Source: Streptomyces capitiformicae (GTDB lineage Bacteria > Actinomycetota > Actinomycetes > Streptomycetales > Streptomycetaceae). Taken from it: a stretch of DNA of 64,000 nucleotides. A program made the position numbers and the translations under genes. The DNA lies in assembly GCF_002214185.1 (NCBI RefSeq), contig NZ_CP022161.1, positions 6,827,486 to 6,891,485 of the forward strand, read 5' to 3'. The notes under the pieces are model-generated. The model was given only the letters and a program-made list of their open reading frames with translations, had not been told where the DNA came from and searched no databases. Positions 52,483-61,408 of this stretch are shown here, piece after piece (position 1 is the stretch's first letter; each line of letters starts with the position of its first letter).

Positions 52483-54138
52483 CTACGACCTCCCAAGCTC
52501 GTCCTTCTGTGCGAGCTTGCCGTGTGTGAAGCAGAACCGGAACACGTGCCCGAAGCCCTCGGCCAGCGCGTACTCGCACGAAGTGCCGGCCGGCGCCGCC
52601 GATTGCTCTGCCTGGCCCGCTGTGCGGGCGGTCATGTTGTCGCCGCCGGTCAGCTCGCGCACTCTGTGCTGGGTGTCGCCGATCTTGATCTGCCGGTAGG
52701 TGTGCGGCGAGACGGCGGACTGGAAGTAGTCGTAGACGCTGAAGCCGAGGCCGCCGCAGACCGCGACGGCGGCTCCAGCGAGGGCGATGAAGGCCGTCTT
52801 GGTCTTCCTTCGTGATGCGTGGTGGTGGGGCCCGTTTTCGGCCCCGGTACGGGAGGGGAGCATCTGCGCGTCGGCCGGGGCGGGTTGATCGATGGTTGGG
52901 CTCGTAGTGCCGGGGCTGTTGTGGCGCAGGGGGAGGGTGGCGGTGAGGGCGTGGTTGCCGGTGAGCGGGTCTGTGCCGGCGGTGAGGTCGCCGCCGGCCA
53001 GGCGGGCGCGTTCGCGCAGGCCGGCCAGTCCCAGGCCGCTGCTGGGCGGCGGGACGGCGGGCGGGCGTGCGACGTTGCGGACGCTGATGGTGAGTTTTTC
53101 GGTGTCGATGGTGACGGTCAGCCGCGTGGGCGCACCCGGGGCGTGTTTGTGCACGTTGGTGAGGGCTTCGCGCACGATGCGGTTGACCGCTCGGCGGATG
53201 CCGATGTCGGCGTCGGTGAGGTCGTCGCCGCGCCAGGACAGGGTGAGGGGCAGGCCCGCATTCTGGGCTTCGGCGACCAGGTTGGTGACATCCTCGCGCG
53301 TGCCGGCCACCGATTCGGTGCCGTCCGGTGGTTCGGCGCCGTCGAGGCGCAGGATGCCCAGCACGGTGCGAAGCTCGTCGAGTGCGGTCCGGGAGGTGGT
53401 CCGCAGCAGGTCGGCCTGCTCGTTGATCTCGGGGGCCGCGGTGCGGGTGCGCATCTCCAGGGCCCCGGCGTACAGGACGATCAGGCTGAGCCGGTGCCCG
53501 AGGAGATCGTGCATCTCGCCGGCGATGCGGGCCCTTTCCTGCATGCGGGCCTGCGATTCGCCGAGCAGGTTGGCGCGTTCCAGCAGGGCGTTGCGTTCGT
53601 GCAGGGCATCCATGGCCAGGGCTCGTTCCCCCTGCCGCATGCCGATGGCGCCCGGCAGGACCACCAGCAGCACATTGATGACGACGATGACGCCGACATC
53701 CTGGAGGTCAACCGTCAGCCCGGCGAGCTCGACGAGGCTGGCCGCGGATTGCACGCCGGTGGCGAGCGCCAAGGCGGCCACGGCGAGGCGGGGGTCCGGG
53801 ACCTGGCGGCCCACCGCATAGGCGAGCATCACGCTCACCGGCCAGATAAAAGCCAACAGGGTCGTGCTCTGCAAGATCAACGCCACTGCCGCGACGCCGG
53901 TCCCGGCCAGCAGCGAGGTGATCGGCCAGGTGAACCGGCACAGCAGGGCAACAGCGGCGGCCAGCAGGCCGATCGCTGTTGCGGGCTGCCCGGGCACGTT
54001 GATGACGGCCGTGACGATCGCCGTGGCGGGCAGGAACAACCACCACGCCAACAGCAACCTGCCCTGTCGTGCCAGGTGCTGCCAGGTCGTCACCGCCCCG
54101 GCGGTGACGACCTCGGCGAGTTTCGCCCAACCAGCCAC
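52483..54138 (-). CDS. sensor histidine kinase with C-terminal membrane extension
   Basis: This 551-residue protein starts with about six hydrophobic segments (residues 20-165), then a HisKA_3 region with phospho-acceptor His210 in AGEMHDLLGHRLSL, and a HATPase domain (about 300-395) with REALTNVHKHAPGA. Unusually, it goes on past the kinase core: a linker, one further transmembrane helix (AGAAVAVCGGLGFSVYDYF near 455) and about 85 residues containing two cysteines, probably outside the cell. GTG 54138 has GGAGGTG at a good distance. It is convergent with the response regulator gene. Confidence 0.88.
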   Translation of the reverse strand: MAGWAKLAEVVTAGAVTTWQHLARQGRLLLAWWLFLPATAIVTAVINVPGQPATAIGLLAAAVALLCRFTWPITSLLAGTGVAAVALILQSTTLLAFIWPVSVMLAYAVGRQVPDPRLAVAALALATGVQSAASLVELAGLTVDLQDVGVIVVINVLLVVLPGAIGMRQGERALAMDALHERNALLERANLLGESQARMQERARIAGEMHDLLGHRLSLIVLYAGALEMRTRTAAPEINEQADLLRTTSRTALDELRTVLGILRLDGAEPPDGTESVAGTREDVTNLVAEAQNAGLPLTLSWRGDDLTDADIGIRRAVNRIVREALTNVHKHAPGAPTRLTVTIDTEKLTISVRNVARPPAVPPPSSGLGLAGLRERARLAGGDLTAGTDPLTGNHALTATLPLRHNSPGTTSPTIDQPAPADAQMLPSRTGAENGPHHHASRRKTKTAFIALAGAAVAVCGGLGFSVYDYFQSAVSPHTYRQIKIGDTQHRVRELTGGDNMTARTAGQAEQSAAPAGTSCEYALAEGFGHVFRFCFTHGKLAQKDELGRS

Positions 54139-54377
54139 GACACCTCCACGACGACGGCGGTGACCGCCGAGCCGGGCGGTCGCCCGACCGATGAGCGCAG
54201 CCGCGTCCGGGCCACGCCGGCCGGGGTCACCAGCCACAGCAGTGCAGCGGTGATGACCGGTAGCCCGTGATCGGCGCCGACCGTACCCGAGGACGGGGGC
54301 CGTGGTCATCGTATCCGGGCTCAGCCAGGGCCGACCTCGTTCGGGCGAAGGGTGAACGTGCCCTGACACGCCGCGTC

Positions 54378-55646
54378 TCACCGGACGAACTTCGCCAGTT
54401 TGGTGGTGCTGTTGAGCAGGTACTCCAGCGGTCCGCGGCTGAAGAAGCGCGACCAGACGGTGGCGAACAGGATCGCCCCGGCGATGAACCCGAACAGCGG
54501 CACCAGGGTGTTGGTGGCGTCCTCGGGCAGCATGGCGTAGGCGGCGACGTGGGCGACGTAGAGCGTCAGGGACATGGTGCCCACGGCGATGAGCGGGCTC
54601 GCCAGCCGGCGCAGCCACGCCAACCGGGCCATGGCCACGGTCGCGCAGACGAGCACGGTGATCGCCACGCCGAGGCCGCCGGTGATCTCGAAGGTCGTAC
54701 CGCTGTGCGGCTCGGCTCCCAGCAGCGACGAGGCTATGTTCGAGCTGTCCGTGACCTTGTTGTGGATGTAGTCGAAGGCCGGCGATCCCGGTCGCAGGGA
54801 TTCGACGGACTTCGGATCCAGGTTCGCGAAGGCTTCCTTCAGAGCGGCCTTGTCCGCCTGAATGGGCGGGTACAGCCTTGCCGTCAGCCAGGCGGTGCCG
54901 TATCCGAGCGCCATCAGCGCGGCGCCGAGCGCGGCCAGCCGCCGTTGCACCGCGCCGGCGGCCAGGTCGAGCCTGGCCAGTGCCATGCCGGCGATCACGA
55001 ACGGCATCCAGGTGATCGCGGGGTAATAACCGTGGAGCAGCAGGCCCAGCAGTCCGTCGCCGCCGAGCCGGGCGATCGGGTCGTACGCGTCGATGCTCTT
55101 CGCCGTCGACTCCCCCATCAGCCACTTCAGGCCGAACGCCGCCTGCGGCCCGACGACCGCGAGCACGGCCGCGATGATCGCGAGGGTCCTGGCCCGCAGT
55201 CGTATCAGGGGCAGGGCCAGCAGGAAGTACACCCCGTAGAAGGCGAGAATCACCAGGATCCCGGTCTTGAGCATCGTCAGCGCGGTGCCCAGTGCCAGCA
55301 GGACCACAGCCCGGATCACGATCCGGACCTTCGCCTGCCGGCCGGCCAGGCCGGTCTTCGGCTCCCGGCGGCCGGCGATCAGCATCAGCGAGAACCCGGC
55401 CAGGGTGGCGAACAGGATCGACGACCGGCCCTCAGTCAGTTCCAGCAACCAGCCGCCGAAGCCACCCACGTCCTCGGCAGGTGGGGCGACGTGGACCGCG
55501 AACATGCCGAACACCGCCAGCGCGCGGGCCACGTCCACCCCGACCAACCGCCCCACCGACGGCCCCTGCTCGACCACGCCCGCGGGCTCAGCCGATGCCC
55601 CGTGCCGCGGAGGTGGCGTTTCGTGCGAGATCTCGATCTGAGTCAT
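54378..55646 (-). CDS. DUF418/acyltransferase-like polytopic membrane protein
   Basis: This 422-residue protein has roughly ten transmembrane segments. An N-terminal motif GVDVARALAVFGMFAVH resembles the heparan-alpha-glucosaminide acetyltransferase/DUF1624 start, and the C-terminal half resembles DUF418 (ASPLIAVGTMSLTLYVAH). Such proteins may acylate extracellular or cell-wall molecules, but no substrate is known. No strong ribosome site precedes the ATG. It is on the same strand as the histidine kinase, with a 239-base gap that shows no gene. Confidence 0.82.
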   Translation of the reverse strand: MTQIEISHETPPPRHGASAEPAGVVEQGPSVGRLVGVDVARALAVFGMFAVHVAPPAEDVGGFGGWLLELTEGRSSILFATLAGFSLMLIAGRREPKTGLAGRQAKVRIVIRAVVLLALGTALTMLKTGILVILAFYGVYFLLALPLIRLRARTLAIIAAVLAVVGPQAAFGLKWLMGESTAKSIDAYDPIARLGGDGLLGLLLHGYYPAITWMPFVIAGMALARLDLAAGAVQRRLAALGAALMALGYGTAWLTARLYPPIQADKAALKEAFANLDPKSVESLRPGSPAFDYIHNKVTDSSNIASSLLGAEPHSGTTFEITGGLGVAITVLVCATVAMARLAWLRRLASPLIAVGTMSLTLYVAHVAAYAMLPEDATNTLVPLFGFIAGAILFATVWSRFFSRGPLEYLLNSTTKLAKFVR

Positions 55647-55960
55647 GCGCCCAACGTCGCCGGTCCGGACCCCCTGACGCCTCTGCCAAGCTTCCGAACC
55701 ACCTCCGCCGAATGGCCAAGGACGCCGAGCCGATCGGCCATCACCAGAAGCGACTTCGGTGCTGCGGTCTTGACTCGCGGTCGCTGTCGCGGCCAGTGCG
55801 GGCGGCCGACGTCGCCTGGCGCTTGTGGGCGTTCATGTGGACGGGGCGATCCAGCATTCGTGTGCGGTCAGCACGCGGCAGATCGGCTCGACGCCGCCGA
55901 TGCGGCCCCTGTGCTCGTCGATGAACGCCACGAGCATGTGTGTGATCGGTCGAGCTCAGA
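55647..55960. other. intergenic stretch without recognisable gene
   Basis: These roughly 310 bases between the membrane protein and the TetR remnant show no supported gene, repeat or hairpin. The missing N-terminal half of the TetR remnant may have been lost from here. Confidence 0.4.
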
Positions 55961-56260
55961 GTGCTGACGCGCATCGTGTGGCTGCTGGAGAACTCCCCGC
56001 CGCTGCTGGCCGCCTGCTTCCAGCGCGTCCTGTCGATCGAGGACCGTCTTGCGCGCAAGCTCGCCGAGCGCGAGGGTGTCGACCCGGACACCGACTTGCG
56101 CCCCTTTCTCGCCGTCGGCGCGGTCGGCACGGCACTGCGCGCCGCCCATCACCGCTGGGCGGCTCTTCCCCAGGGCACGGCGGAGGATCTGGCTCGGCTG
56201 CGCGAGCAGGCCCTGCAGTTCTTGAACGAGCCCCTCGACCGTCACTGGGCAGAGGGCTGA
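55961..56260 (+). pseudogene. TetR-type regulator, C-terminal half only
   Basis: The 99-codon frame from GTG 55961 matches the second half of TetR regulators (AACFQRVLSIEDRLARKLAE, then AVGTALRAAHHRWAAL and a terminal helix). The DNA-binding HTH is missing and no start of a full gene is visible upstream. It is convergent with an intact TetR gene 16 bases away. A short product could still form dimers, but regulation is unlikely. Confidence 0.65.
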
Positions 56261-56276
56261 GCCCGGAGTCGAGGCG

Positions 56277-56978
56277 TCAGGCGATGTCGCTGGGGCGACG
56301 GGAGCCGGCTGTCATCCGATGCGACGAGCCCCTTGACGTCAGGGCGGCGAGCCGGTGGAAGACGTCCTGGGCGGCCTCCGCGTAACTGAGGCCGTGGGCG
56401 GGGGCGGTGCGTTGGAAGAGGCGGAGCAGGGCCATCGTCGTGGAACTCCACACCTTGGCGTCCATCTCGTCGAGTTCCGGGTACCGCACACGCAGCGCGT
56501 CCGCGAGATGGTCCTCCCAGACGACAGTGCGGAGGTTGACAGCCGCCATGAGGGTCTCGGACTGCTCGGTCATCGGAGCGAGGGCGGGGAAGAGGTCCCC
56601 GTACTCGCGACACCAGGTCACGACGGCTTCGGTGAGCGTCGGCAGCACCTCGGCCTCGGGTTGCCCCACCGTCTCGATCAACTCCATGAGACGCGCGTTC
56701 GTCTGGTCCCAGATGTCGAGGAGCACGGTTTCCTTCGACGGGAAGTACCGGAAGAACGTCCGTGACGTGACCCCCGCGTGCGCCGCGATCTCGCTGACCT
56801 TCACGTCGTCGAAGCCCCGTTGGGCGAAGAGCGCGACTGCGCTCGTGCCGAGCCTGCGCGCGATGCTCCTGGTGTCGCGCAGGGTCGTACCGCGCCGCTC
56901 CTCGGTGACCGCCGCGACTCCTTGTGCGGCGGCGAGCAGCGCGGCGCTCGCTCCGGTGGCCCAGCTCTCGTCCCTCAC
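56277..56978 (-). CDS. TetR-family transcriptional repressor
   Basis: This 233-residue regulator has the HTH in FDDVKVSEIAAHAGVTSRTF (about 55-75), followed by the usual FFRYFPSKE, and a helical ligand-binding C-terminal domain. The N-terminal 35 residues before the HTH are longer than usual, and the GTG start at 56978 lacks a clear ribosome site, so it may be leaderless. It is divergent from the hydrolase-P450 operon, and two 23-bp inverted repeats lie between. I infer that it represses that operon and probably itself until a substrate or intermediate binds. Confidence 0.9.
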   Translation of the reverse strand: MRDESWATGASAALLAAAQGVAAVTEERRGTTLRDTRSIARRLGTSAVALFAQRGFDDVKVSEIAAHAGVTSRTFFRYFPSKETVLLDIWDQTNARLMELIETVGQPEAEVLPTLTEAVVTWCREYGDLFPALAPMTEQSETLMAAVNLRTVVWEDHLADALRVRYPELDEMDAKVWSSTTMALLRLFQRTAPAHGLSYAEAAQDVFHRLAALTSRGSSHRMTAGSRRPSDIA

Positions 56979-57073
56979 CGGGCCAGGCTAGCGAACCCGG
57001 CGACAGGCGACTGTTCAGGCGTTCGACCGCCATTGATTTCCATCACGTTTCCCCACCTCTTGCCACACCCAAG

Positions 57074-57096
57074 CTCGTGTCATACGGTGACACGAG
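57074..57096. promoter_or_regulatory. TetR operator 1, perfect 23-bp inverted repeat
   Basis: CTCGTGTCA and TGACACGAG are perfect 9-bp arms around TACGG. The site lies 117 bases before the hydrolase start and 96 bases before the TetR start. Its symmetry and place in the divergent gap fit a TetR dimer site. Confidence 0.85.
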
Positions 57097-57097
57097 T

Positions 57098-57120
57098 TTC
57101 GAGTCACAGTGTGACACGAA
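57098..57120. promoter_or_regulatory. TetR operator 2, 23-bp inverted repeat
   Basis: TTCGAGTCA and TGACACGAA match at eight of nine positions around CAGTG. It lies 24 bp from operator 1 centre to centre and shares the half-site TGACACGA, so both sites are probably bound by the same protein. Confidence 0.8.
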
Positions 57121-57190
57121 ATGGATGGCCGTACGGCATGGCCCGTCGGCCGCTTCTCTCCCCTCCCGGCACGCAAGGAAGCGGGCTCCC

Positions 57191-58486
57191 ATGACTGCCC
57201 TCATCGATCGACAGAAGATCCTCGCGGCGGCCGGTTCCGACAAGGAACTGGCCTACAAGCTGCGCACCTACTCCGGCCGCGTCCGGTTCGATCTGCCCGA
57301 GGGGGCGTTCGACCTGGTGGTCGAGGACGGTGTCCCCGCCAGGGCCGAGGACGTGCACGCGGACCTCGCCGCCGATGTGACCTTCTCCGCGCCGGCCGAG
57401 TTCTGGTCGACCGCGTTCTCCGCTGCTGTCCCCCCGGTCGGCTACGAGAGCTTCACCGCCGGCCTGGTCCGCGGTCTGAGCCTCGTCGGCGACTTCGTCG
57501 GCACCGTCGCCCCCTGGCAGAGCGGCTGGTCCCGCCTGTACCAGGTGGTGCGCGAGACGGTGGCCGGCGCGCCGGTCCGCAAACCCTTCCAGGACCCCTT
57601 CCGTGAGACGGACAACGCCGTCGGACGGTACGTCTACGTCTCCGCGAACGGCCGGGAGGCACGGATCTACTACGAGACCTCCGGCCACGGCCCGATCCCG
57701 CTGCTGCTGCAGGCGACCGCAGGCGCCGACGGCCGCCAGTACCGGCACCTGCTGGCCGACCCGCGGATGCAGGAACGCTTCACGATGTACGCCTACGACC
57801 TGCCCTACCACGGCAAGTCGCTGCCTCCGATCGGGGTGCGCTGGTGGGAGGAGACCTACCGCCCCGGCCGCGACGGCCTGATCAACTGGGTGGTCGCGAT
57901 CGCCGACACCCTGGGCCTGGACAACCCGTACTTCATGGGCTGCTCGGTCGGCGGCCAGCTCGCCCTCGACCTCGCGGCCGAACGCGGCGACCGCTTCGGC
58001 GCGTTCATCTCCCTCAACGGTTGGTACGGCAACCCGCCGCTGTTCGACGGCTTCTCCAACGACATGTTCCGTACCCCGTCGATCGCCGACAGCTACGCCC
58101 CCGCGCTCAACTTCGGTGCGACCGCGCCCCAGGCACCCGAGCCGAACGCGCACGAGACGTACTGGATCTACCGCTCGGCGTTCCCCGGCATCTACGCGGG
58201 CGACAACGACTACTTCGCCTTCGAGCACGACCTCAAGGAGAACGGGCACAAGATCGACGCCCACGCGAAGCCCGTCTACGTCGTCACCGGCGAGTACGAC
58301 CCGGCCAGCGACGACGACGTCAACGGCGGCCCGGCCGTCGAGAAGTTCATCCCCGGCGCCAGGTTCATCAAGGCCGCCGGACTCGGGCACTTCGCCCCCT
58401 GCGACGACCCAATCGGGTTCGGCGACGCCATCGTCCCGATCCTCGACGAGGTCATCGCCCAAGCTGCCTCCGCCGACCAGTCCTGA
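57191..58486 (+). CDS. alpha/beta-fold hydrolase with N-terminal SCP2-like region
   Basis: This 431-residue protein has an N-terminal region (about 1-130) of small hydrophobic-ligand/SCP2-like appearance, with VHADLAADVTFSAPAEFW, and an alpha/beta hydrolase domain from about 150. Ser252 in GCSVGG is the nucleophile, an Asp lies in VTGEYDPAS and the His in AGLGHFAP, giving a full triad. AAGGAAG precedes the ATG. It is the first gene of the operon controlled by the two operators; the P450 gene follows after 31 bases. Ester, lactone or C-C bond cleavage is possible; the substrate is probably hydrophobic. Confidence 0.85.
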   Translation: MTALIDRQKILAAAGSDKELAYKLRTYSGRVRFDLPEGAFDLVVEDGVPARAEDVHADLAADVTFSAPAEFWSTAFSAAVPPVGYESFTAGLVRGLSLVGDFVGTVAPWQSGWSRLYQVVRETVAGAPVRKPFQDPFRETDNAVGRYVYVSANGREARIYYETSGHGPIPLLLQATAGADGRQYRHLLADPRMQERFTMYAYDLPYHGKSLPPIGVRWWEETYRPGRDGLINWVVAIADTLGLDNPYFMGCSVGGQLALDLAAERGDRFGAFISLNGWYGNPPLFDGFSNDMFRTPSIADSYAPALNFGATAPQAPEPNAHETYWIYRSAFPGIYAGDNDYFAFEHDLKENGHKIDAHAKPVYVVTGEYDPASDDDVNGGPAVEKFIPGARFIKAAGLGHFAPCDDPIGFGDAIVPILDEVIAQAASADQS

Positions 58487-58517
58487 TGCCGCTCCCGCGA
58501 AGAAAGGCCCGTACGAC

Positions 58518-59780
58518 ATGAGTGTCACCCACGACCTCGTCCGACGGTCGGCCACCGGCAGGCCGGTCATCGACTTCGACCACCACTCGCCCGCCTACCG
58601 CGACACCTGGAAGCAACTCGCCGCCCGGTTCCACGCCACCGGCAGCCCCGTCGCCTGGACCGAACACCACGGCGGCTACTGGGTGGTGGCCTCCTGGGAG
58701 GAGGTGCAGCGCATCGGCTCCGACTGGGAGACCTTCACCTCCGTCAACGACCTGACCGGCACCGAGAACGGCGGCAAGGGCCAGCTCATCCCCCAGATGC
58801 CCTACCGGCTGCACCTCGGGGAGTCCGACCCGCCGCTGCACACCGAACGCCGCCGCATCGAAGCGCCGTTCTTCACCCCGAAAGCCCTGCGCCAGTGGGC
58901 CCCCGTCGCCCGGCAGTACCTCGACGAGGCCCTCGACAAGGTGGCAGGGCAAGGGCACGCCGAGCTGATCGACGACGTGATCATCCCCACCACGGCACGC
59001 ACCACGCTCTACGTCCTCGGATACGACCCCGACGACTGGCACGACGCCGCCTACGCCGCGCACGAGGGTGTGTACCTGCTGCCGGACGATCCCCGCTACC
59101 CGCACGAGGCACAGGCACGGCTCCGGGGCCGTTTCCGCGACATGCTGGCCGCACGCGGCCAGACCCCGGCCGGTGACGTCCTCTCGGCCCTGGCCACCGG
59201 TACGGTGCGGGGCGAACCGCTCGGTCTCGAGGTGGCCGAGAGCATGGTGAACGCGCTGGTCTTCGGCGGCTTCGACACCACTACCGCCGCGACCGCAAGT
59301 GCGCTGATCCATCTCACCCAGCACCCGGACCAGGCGGAGCGGGTGCGCACGGACGCCGCGTACCGGAAGAACGCCATCGAGGAGTTCCTGCGGTTCTGGC
59401 CACCGGGGACCGGCATCGCCCGTACCGCCGTACGGGACACCGAGATCCTCGGGCAGCCGATCGCCCGTGGGGAGAGCGTCTACATGTGGCTGGCCGGCGC
59501 CAACCGCGACCCGCTGAAGTTCCCCGACCCTGACCGGCTCGACCTGGAGCGGGACAACGCGCGCGACCACGTCTCCTTCAGCACCGGACACCACCGCTGC
59601 CTCGGCTCGCCCCTGGCCAAGGCCGAACTCGACGCCATGCTGGAGACGATCCTCACCCGGCTGCCCGGCCTGCGCATCGACCCGGACGCCGTGGTCGGCT
59701 ACCCGAGCATCGGGGGCGCGCACGGCTACATCTCGGTCCCCGCGACCTTCACTCCCACTTCGACCCCGACGGAGGTGTGA
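58518..59780 (+). CDS. cytochrome P450 monooxygenase
   Basis: This 420-residue bacterial class I P450 has the I-helix FGGFDTTTA (about 245-253) with the oxygen-activating Thr, the K-helix EEFLR, and the heme-binding FSTGHHRCLG with ligand Cys361. It resembles P450s acting on terpenoid or aromatic small molecules, but the substrate cannot be assigned. Its ferredoxin and reductase are encoded directly downstream, so it has a dedicated electron supply. AGAAAGG lies before the ATG. The spacing within the operon is short. Confidence 0.95.
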   Translation: MSVTHDLVRRSATGRPVIDFDHHSPAYRDTWKQLAARFHATGSPVAWTEHHGGYWVVASWEEVQRIGSDWETFTSVNDLTGTENGGKGQLIPQMPYRLHLGESDPPLHTERRRIEAPFFTPKALRQWAPVARQYLDEALDKVAGQGHAELIDDVIIPTTARTTLYVLGYDPDDWHDAAYAAHEGVYLLPDDPRYPHEAQARLRGRFRDMLAARGQTPAGDVLSALATGTVRGEPLGLEVAESMVNALVFGGFDTTTAATASALIHLTQHPDQAERVRTDAAYRKNAIEEFLRFWPPGTGIARTAVRDTEILGQPIARGESVYMWLAGANRDPLKFPDPDRLDLERDNARDHVSFSTGHHRCLGSPLAKAELDAMLETILTRLPGLRIDPDAVVGYPSIGGAHGYISVPATFTPTSTPTEV

Positions 59781-59785
59781 CGAAC

Positions 59786-60109
59786 ATGCCCAAGGTCACT
59801 TATGTGTCCGACGCCGGTGAGGCCCGCGTCGTCGACGGCCTGGTCGGCGACTCGGTGATGCAGACCGCAGTCCGCAACGGCGTCCCCGGTATCACCGGCG
59901 AATGCGGCGGCGTCCTGTCCTGCGCCACCTGTCACGTCTTCGTGGACGAAGCCGACCTGGATCGCCTGGAACCGGTCAGCGGCCTGGAGGACGAGATGCT
60001 CGACGGCACGGTCGTCGACCGCTGCCCCAACTCCCGGCTGTCCTGCCAGATCAAGCTCTCCGATGAGCTCGGCGATCTGCGCGTCACCACCCCGGAAGCC
60101 CAGGAGTAG
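59786..60109 (+). CDS. [2Fe-2S] ferredoxin, adrenodoxin/putidaredoxin type
   Basis: This 107-residue ferredoxin has cluster ligands Cys40, Cys46, Cys49 and Cys87 in the C-X5-C-X2-C...C pattern typical of vertebrate-type ferredoxins that serve P450s. ATG 59786 has GGAGGTG eight bases upstream; that ribosome site overlaps the P450 stop. It should pass electrons from the following reductase to the P450. Confidence 0.95.
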   Translation: MPKVTYVSDAGEARVVDGLVGDSVMQTAVRNGVPGITGECGGVLSCATCHVFVDEADLDRLEPVSGLEDEMLDGTVVDRCPNSRLSCQIKLSDELGDLRVTTPEAQE

Positions 60110-60115
60110 CACCTC

Positions 60116-61408
60116 ATGAACAGCACCGCCGTCGCCCCGCGCGACACCGGCGTGCTCGTGGTGGGTGCCTGTCAGGCCGGCATCCAGCTGGCCTGTTCCC
60201 TCCGTGAGTACGGCTACTCAGCCCCGATCACCGTGGTCGGCGCCGAACGGCACGCGCCCTACCAGCGTCCACCGCTCTCCAAGACCCTCCTCCACGCGGA
60301 GACGTCGCCCGACGCGATCGCACTGCGTTCGGAGGCGTTCTACGCCGACCAGGGCATCCGGCTGGTGCTCGGGGAACGCATCATCCGGGTCGACCGGGGC
60401 GACGGCGGTGCGGGGGTCGCGTACGCGCACTCCGGCCGTAGCTTCGCGTTCGACCGGCTCGCGCTCACCGTGGGCGCCCGCCCGCGCCGACTGCCCGTCC
60501 CCGGCGCCGATCTGGCCGGCGTCCACTATCTCCGGGACGCCGACGACGCGCTCGCCCTGCGTGCGGCCCTGGCAGAGGCGGTCGACGTCCTGGTCATCGG
60601 CGGTGGCTTCATCGGACTCGAAGTCGCGGCCACTGCCCGCGAGCTCGGCTGCGAGGTCACCGTCACCCTCGCCGACAACCGCCTGCTCGAACGTGCCGTA
60701 GGGGTCCCGACCAGCGAGTTCTTTCTCGATGCCCACATCCGGCGCGGGGTGCGGGTGCACCTCGGAGCGCCGCCCGTACGCCTCCTGGACGACGGTCACG
60801 GGCGCGTCCGTGGCGCCGAACTCCCCGACGGCAGCGTGCTGACGGCCGATCTGGTGGTCGTCGGGATCGGCGCCGTGCCCCGCACCGAACTCGCCGAGCA
60901 GCTCGGACTGACCGTCGACAACGGCATCGTCGTCAACGAGTACGGCCTCACCTCCGACGGCACCACGGTCGCCGCGGGCGACTGCGTCGCCTGCCCCCCG
61001 CCGGTGGACCTCCCCGACGGCCCGGTCCGGATCCGCTTCGAGTCGGTGAACACCGCCGTAGAACAGGCGAAGACCGCCGCCGCCCTGCTCGCCGACAGGC
61101 CAGTTCCCTACGGGGCCGTGCCCTGGTTCTGGTCCGACCAGTACGACCTCAAACTCCAGGTCGCGGGCCTGTCGACCGGCCATGACCGGTACGTCGTACG
61201 CGGCGAGCCGGACACGGAGAAGTTCGCCGTCCTCTACTACCGCGGCGGACATCTGGTCGCCGGCGACTTCGTCAACCGGCCGGCCGACTTCCTCGCCGTA
61301 CGCTCCGCCTTGGCCGCGGGCCGGACCATCCCGCCCGAAGCGGCCACTGACACCACGGTGCCGTTGAAGAAGCTCATCGCCGACGATCCCCGGCAGGCAG
61401 TGGCATGA
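60116..61408 (+). CDS. FAD-dependent ferredoxin reductase
   Basis: This 430-residue NAD(P)H:ferredoxin reductase belongs to the putidaredoxin reductase group. The FAD-binding glycine motif reads GACQAG, with Cys in place of the usual second Gly; the NAD(P)H motif GGGFIG is standard. YQRPPLSK is the typical FAD-contact segment, and the C-terminal PWFWSDQYD matches the family. It starts six bases after the ferredoxin stop and its own stop overlaps the next ATG (ATGA). With the ferredoxin it completes a three-component P450 system. Confidence 0.93.
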   Translation: MNSTAVAPRDTGVLVVGACQAGIQLACSLREYGYSAPITVVGAERHAPYQRPPLSKTLLHAETSPDAIALRSEAFYADQGIRLVLGERIIRVDRGDGGAGVAYAHSGRSFAFDRLALTVGARPRRLPVPGADLAGVHYLRDADDALALRAALAEAVDVLVIGGGFIGLEVAATARELGCEVTVTLADNRLLERAVGVPTSEFFLDAHIRRGVRVHLGAPPVRLLDDGHGRVRGAELPDGSVLTADLVVVGIGAVPRTELAEQLGLTVDNGIVVNEYGLTSDGTTVAAGDCVACPPPVDLPDGPVRIRFESVNTAVEQAKTAAALLADRPVPYGAVPWFWSDQYDLKLQVAGLSTGHDRYVVRGEPDTEKFAVLYYRGGHLVAGDFVNRPADFLAVRSALAAGRTIPPEAATDTTVPLKKLIADDPRQAVA

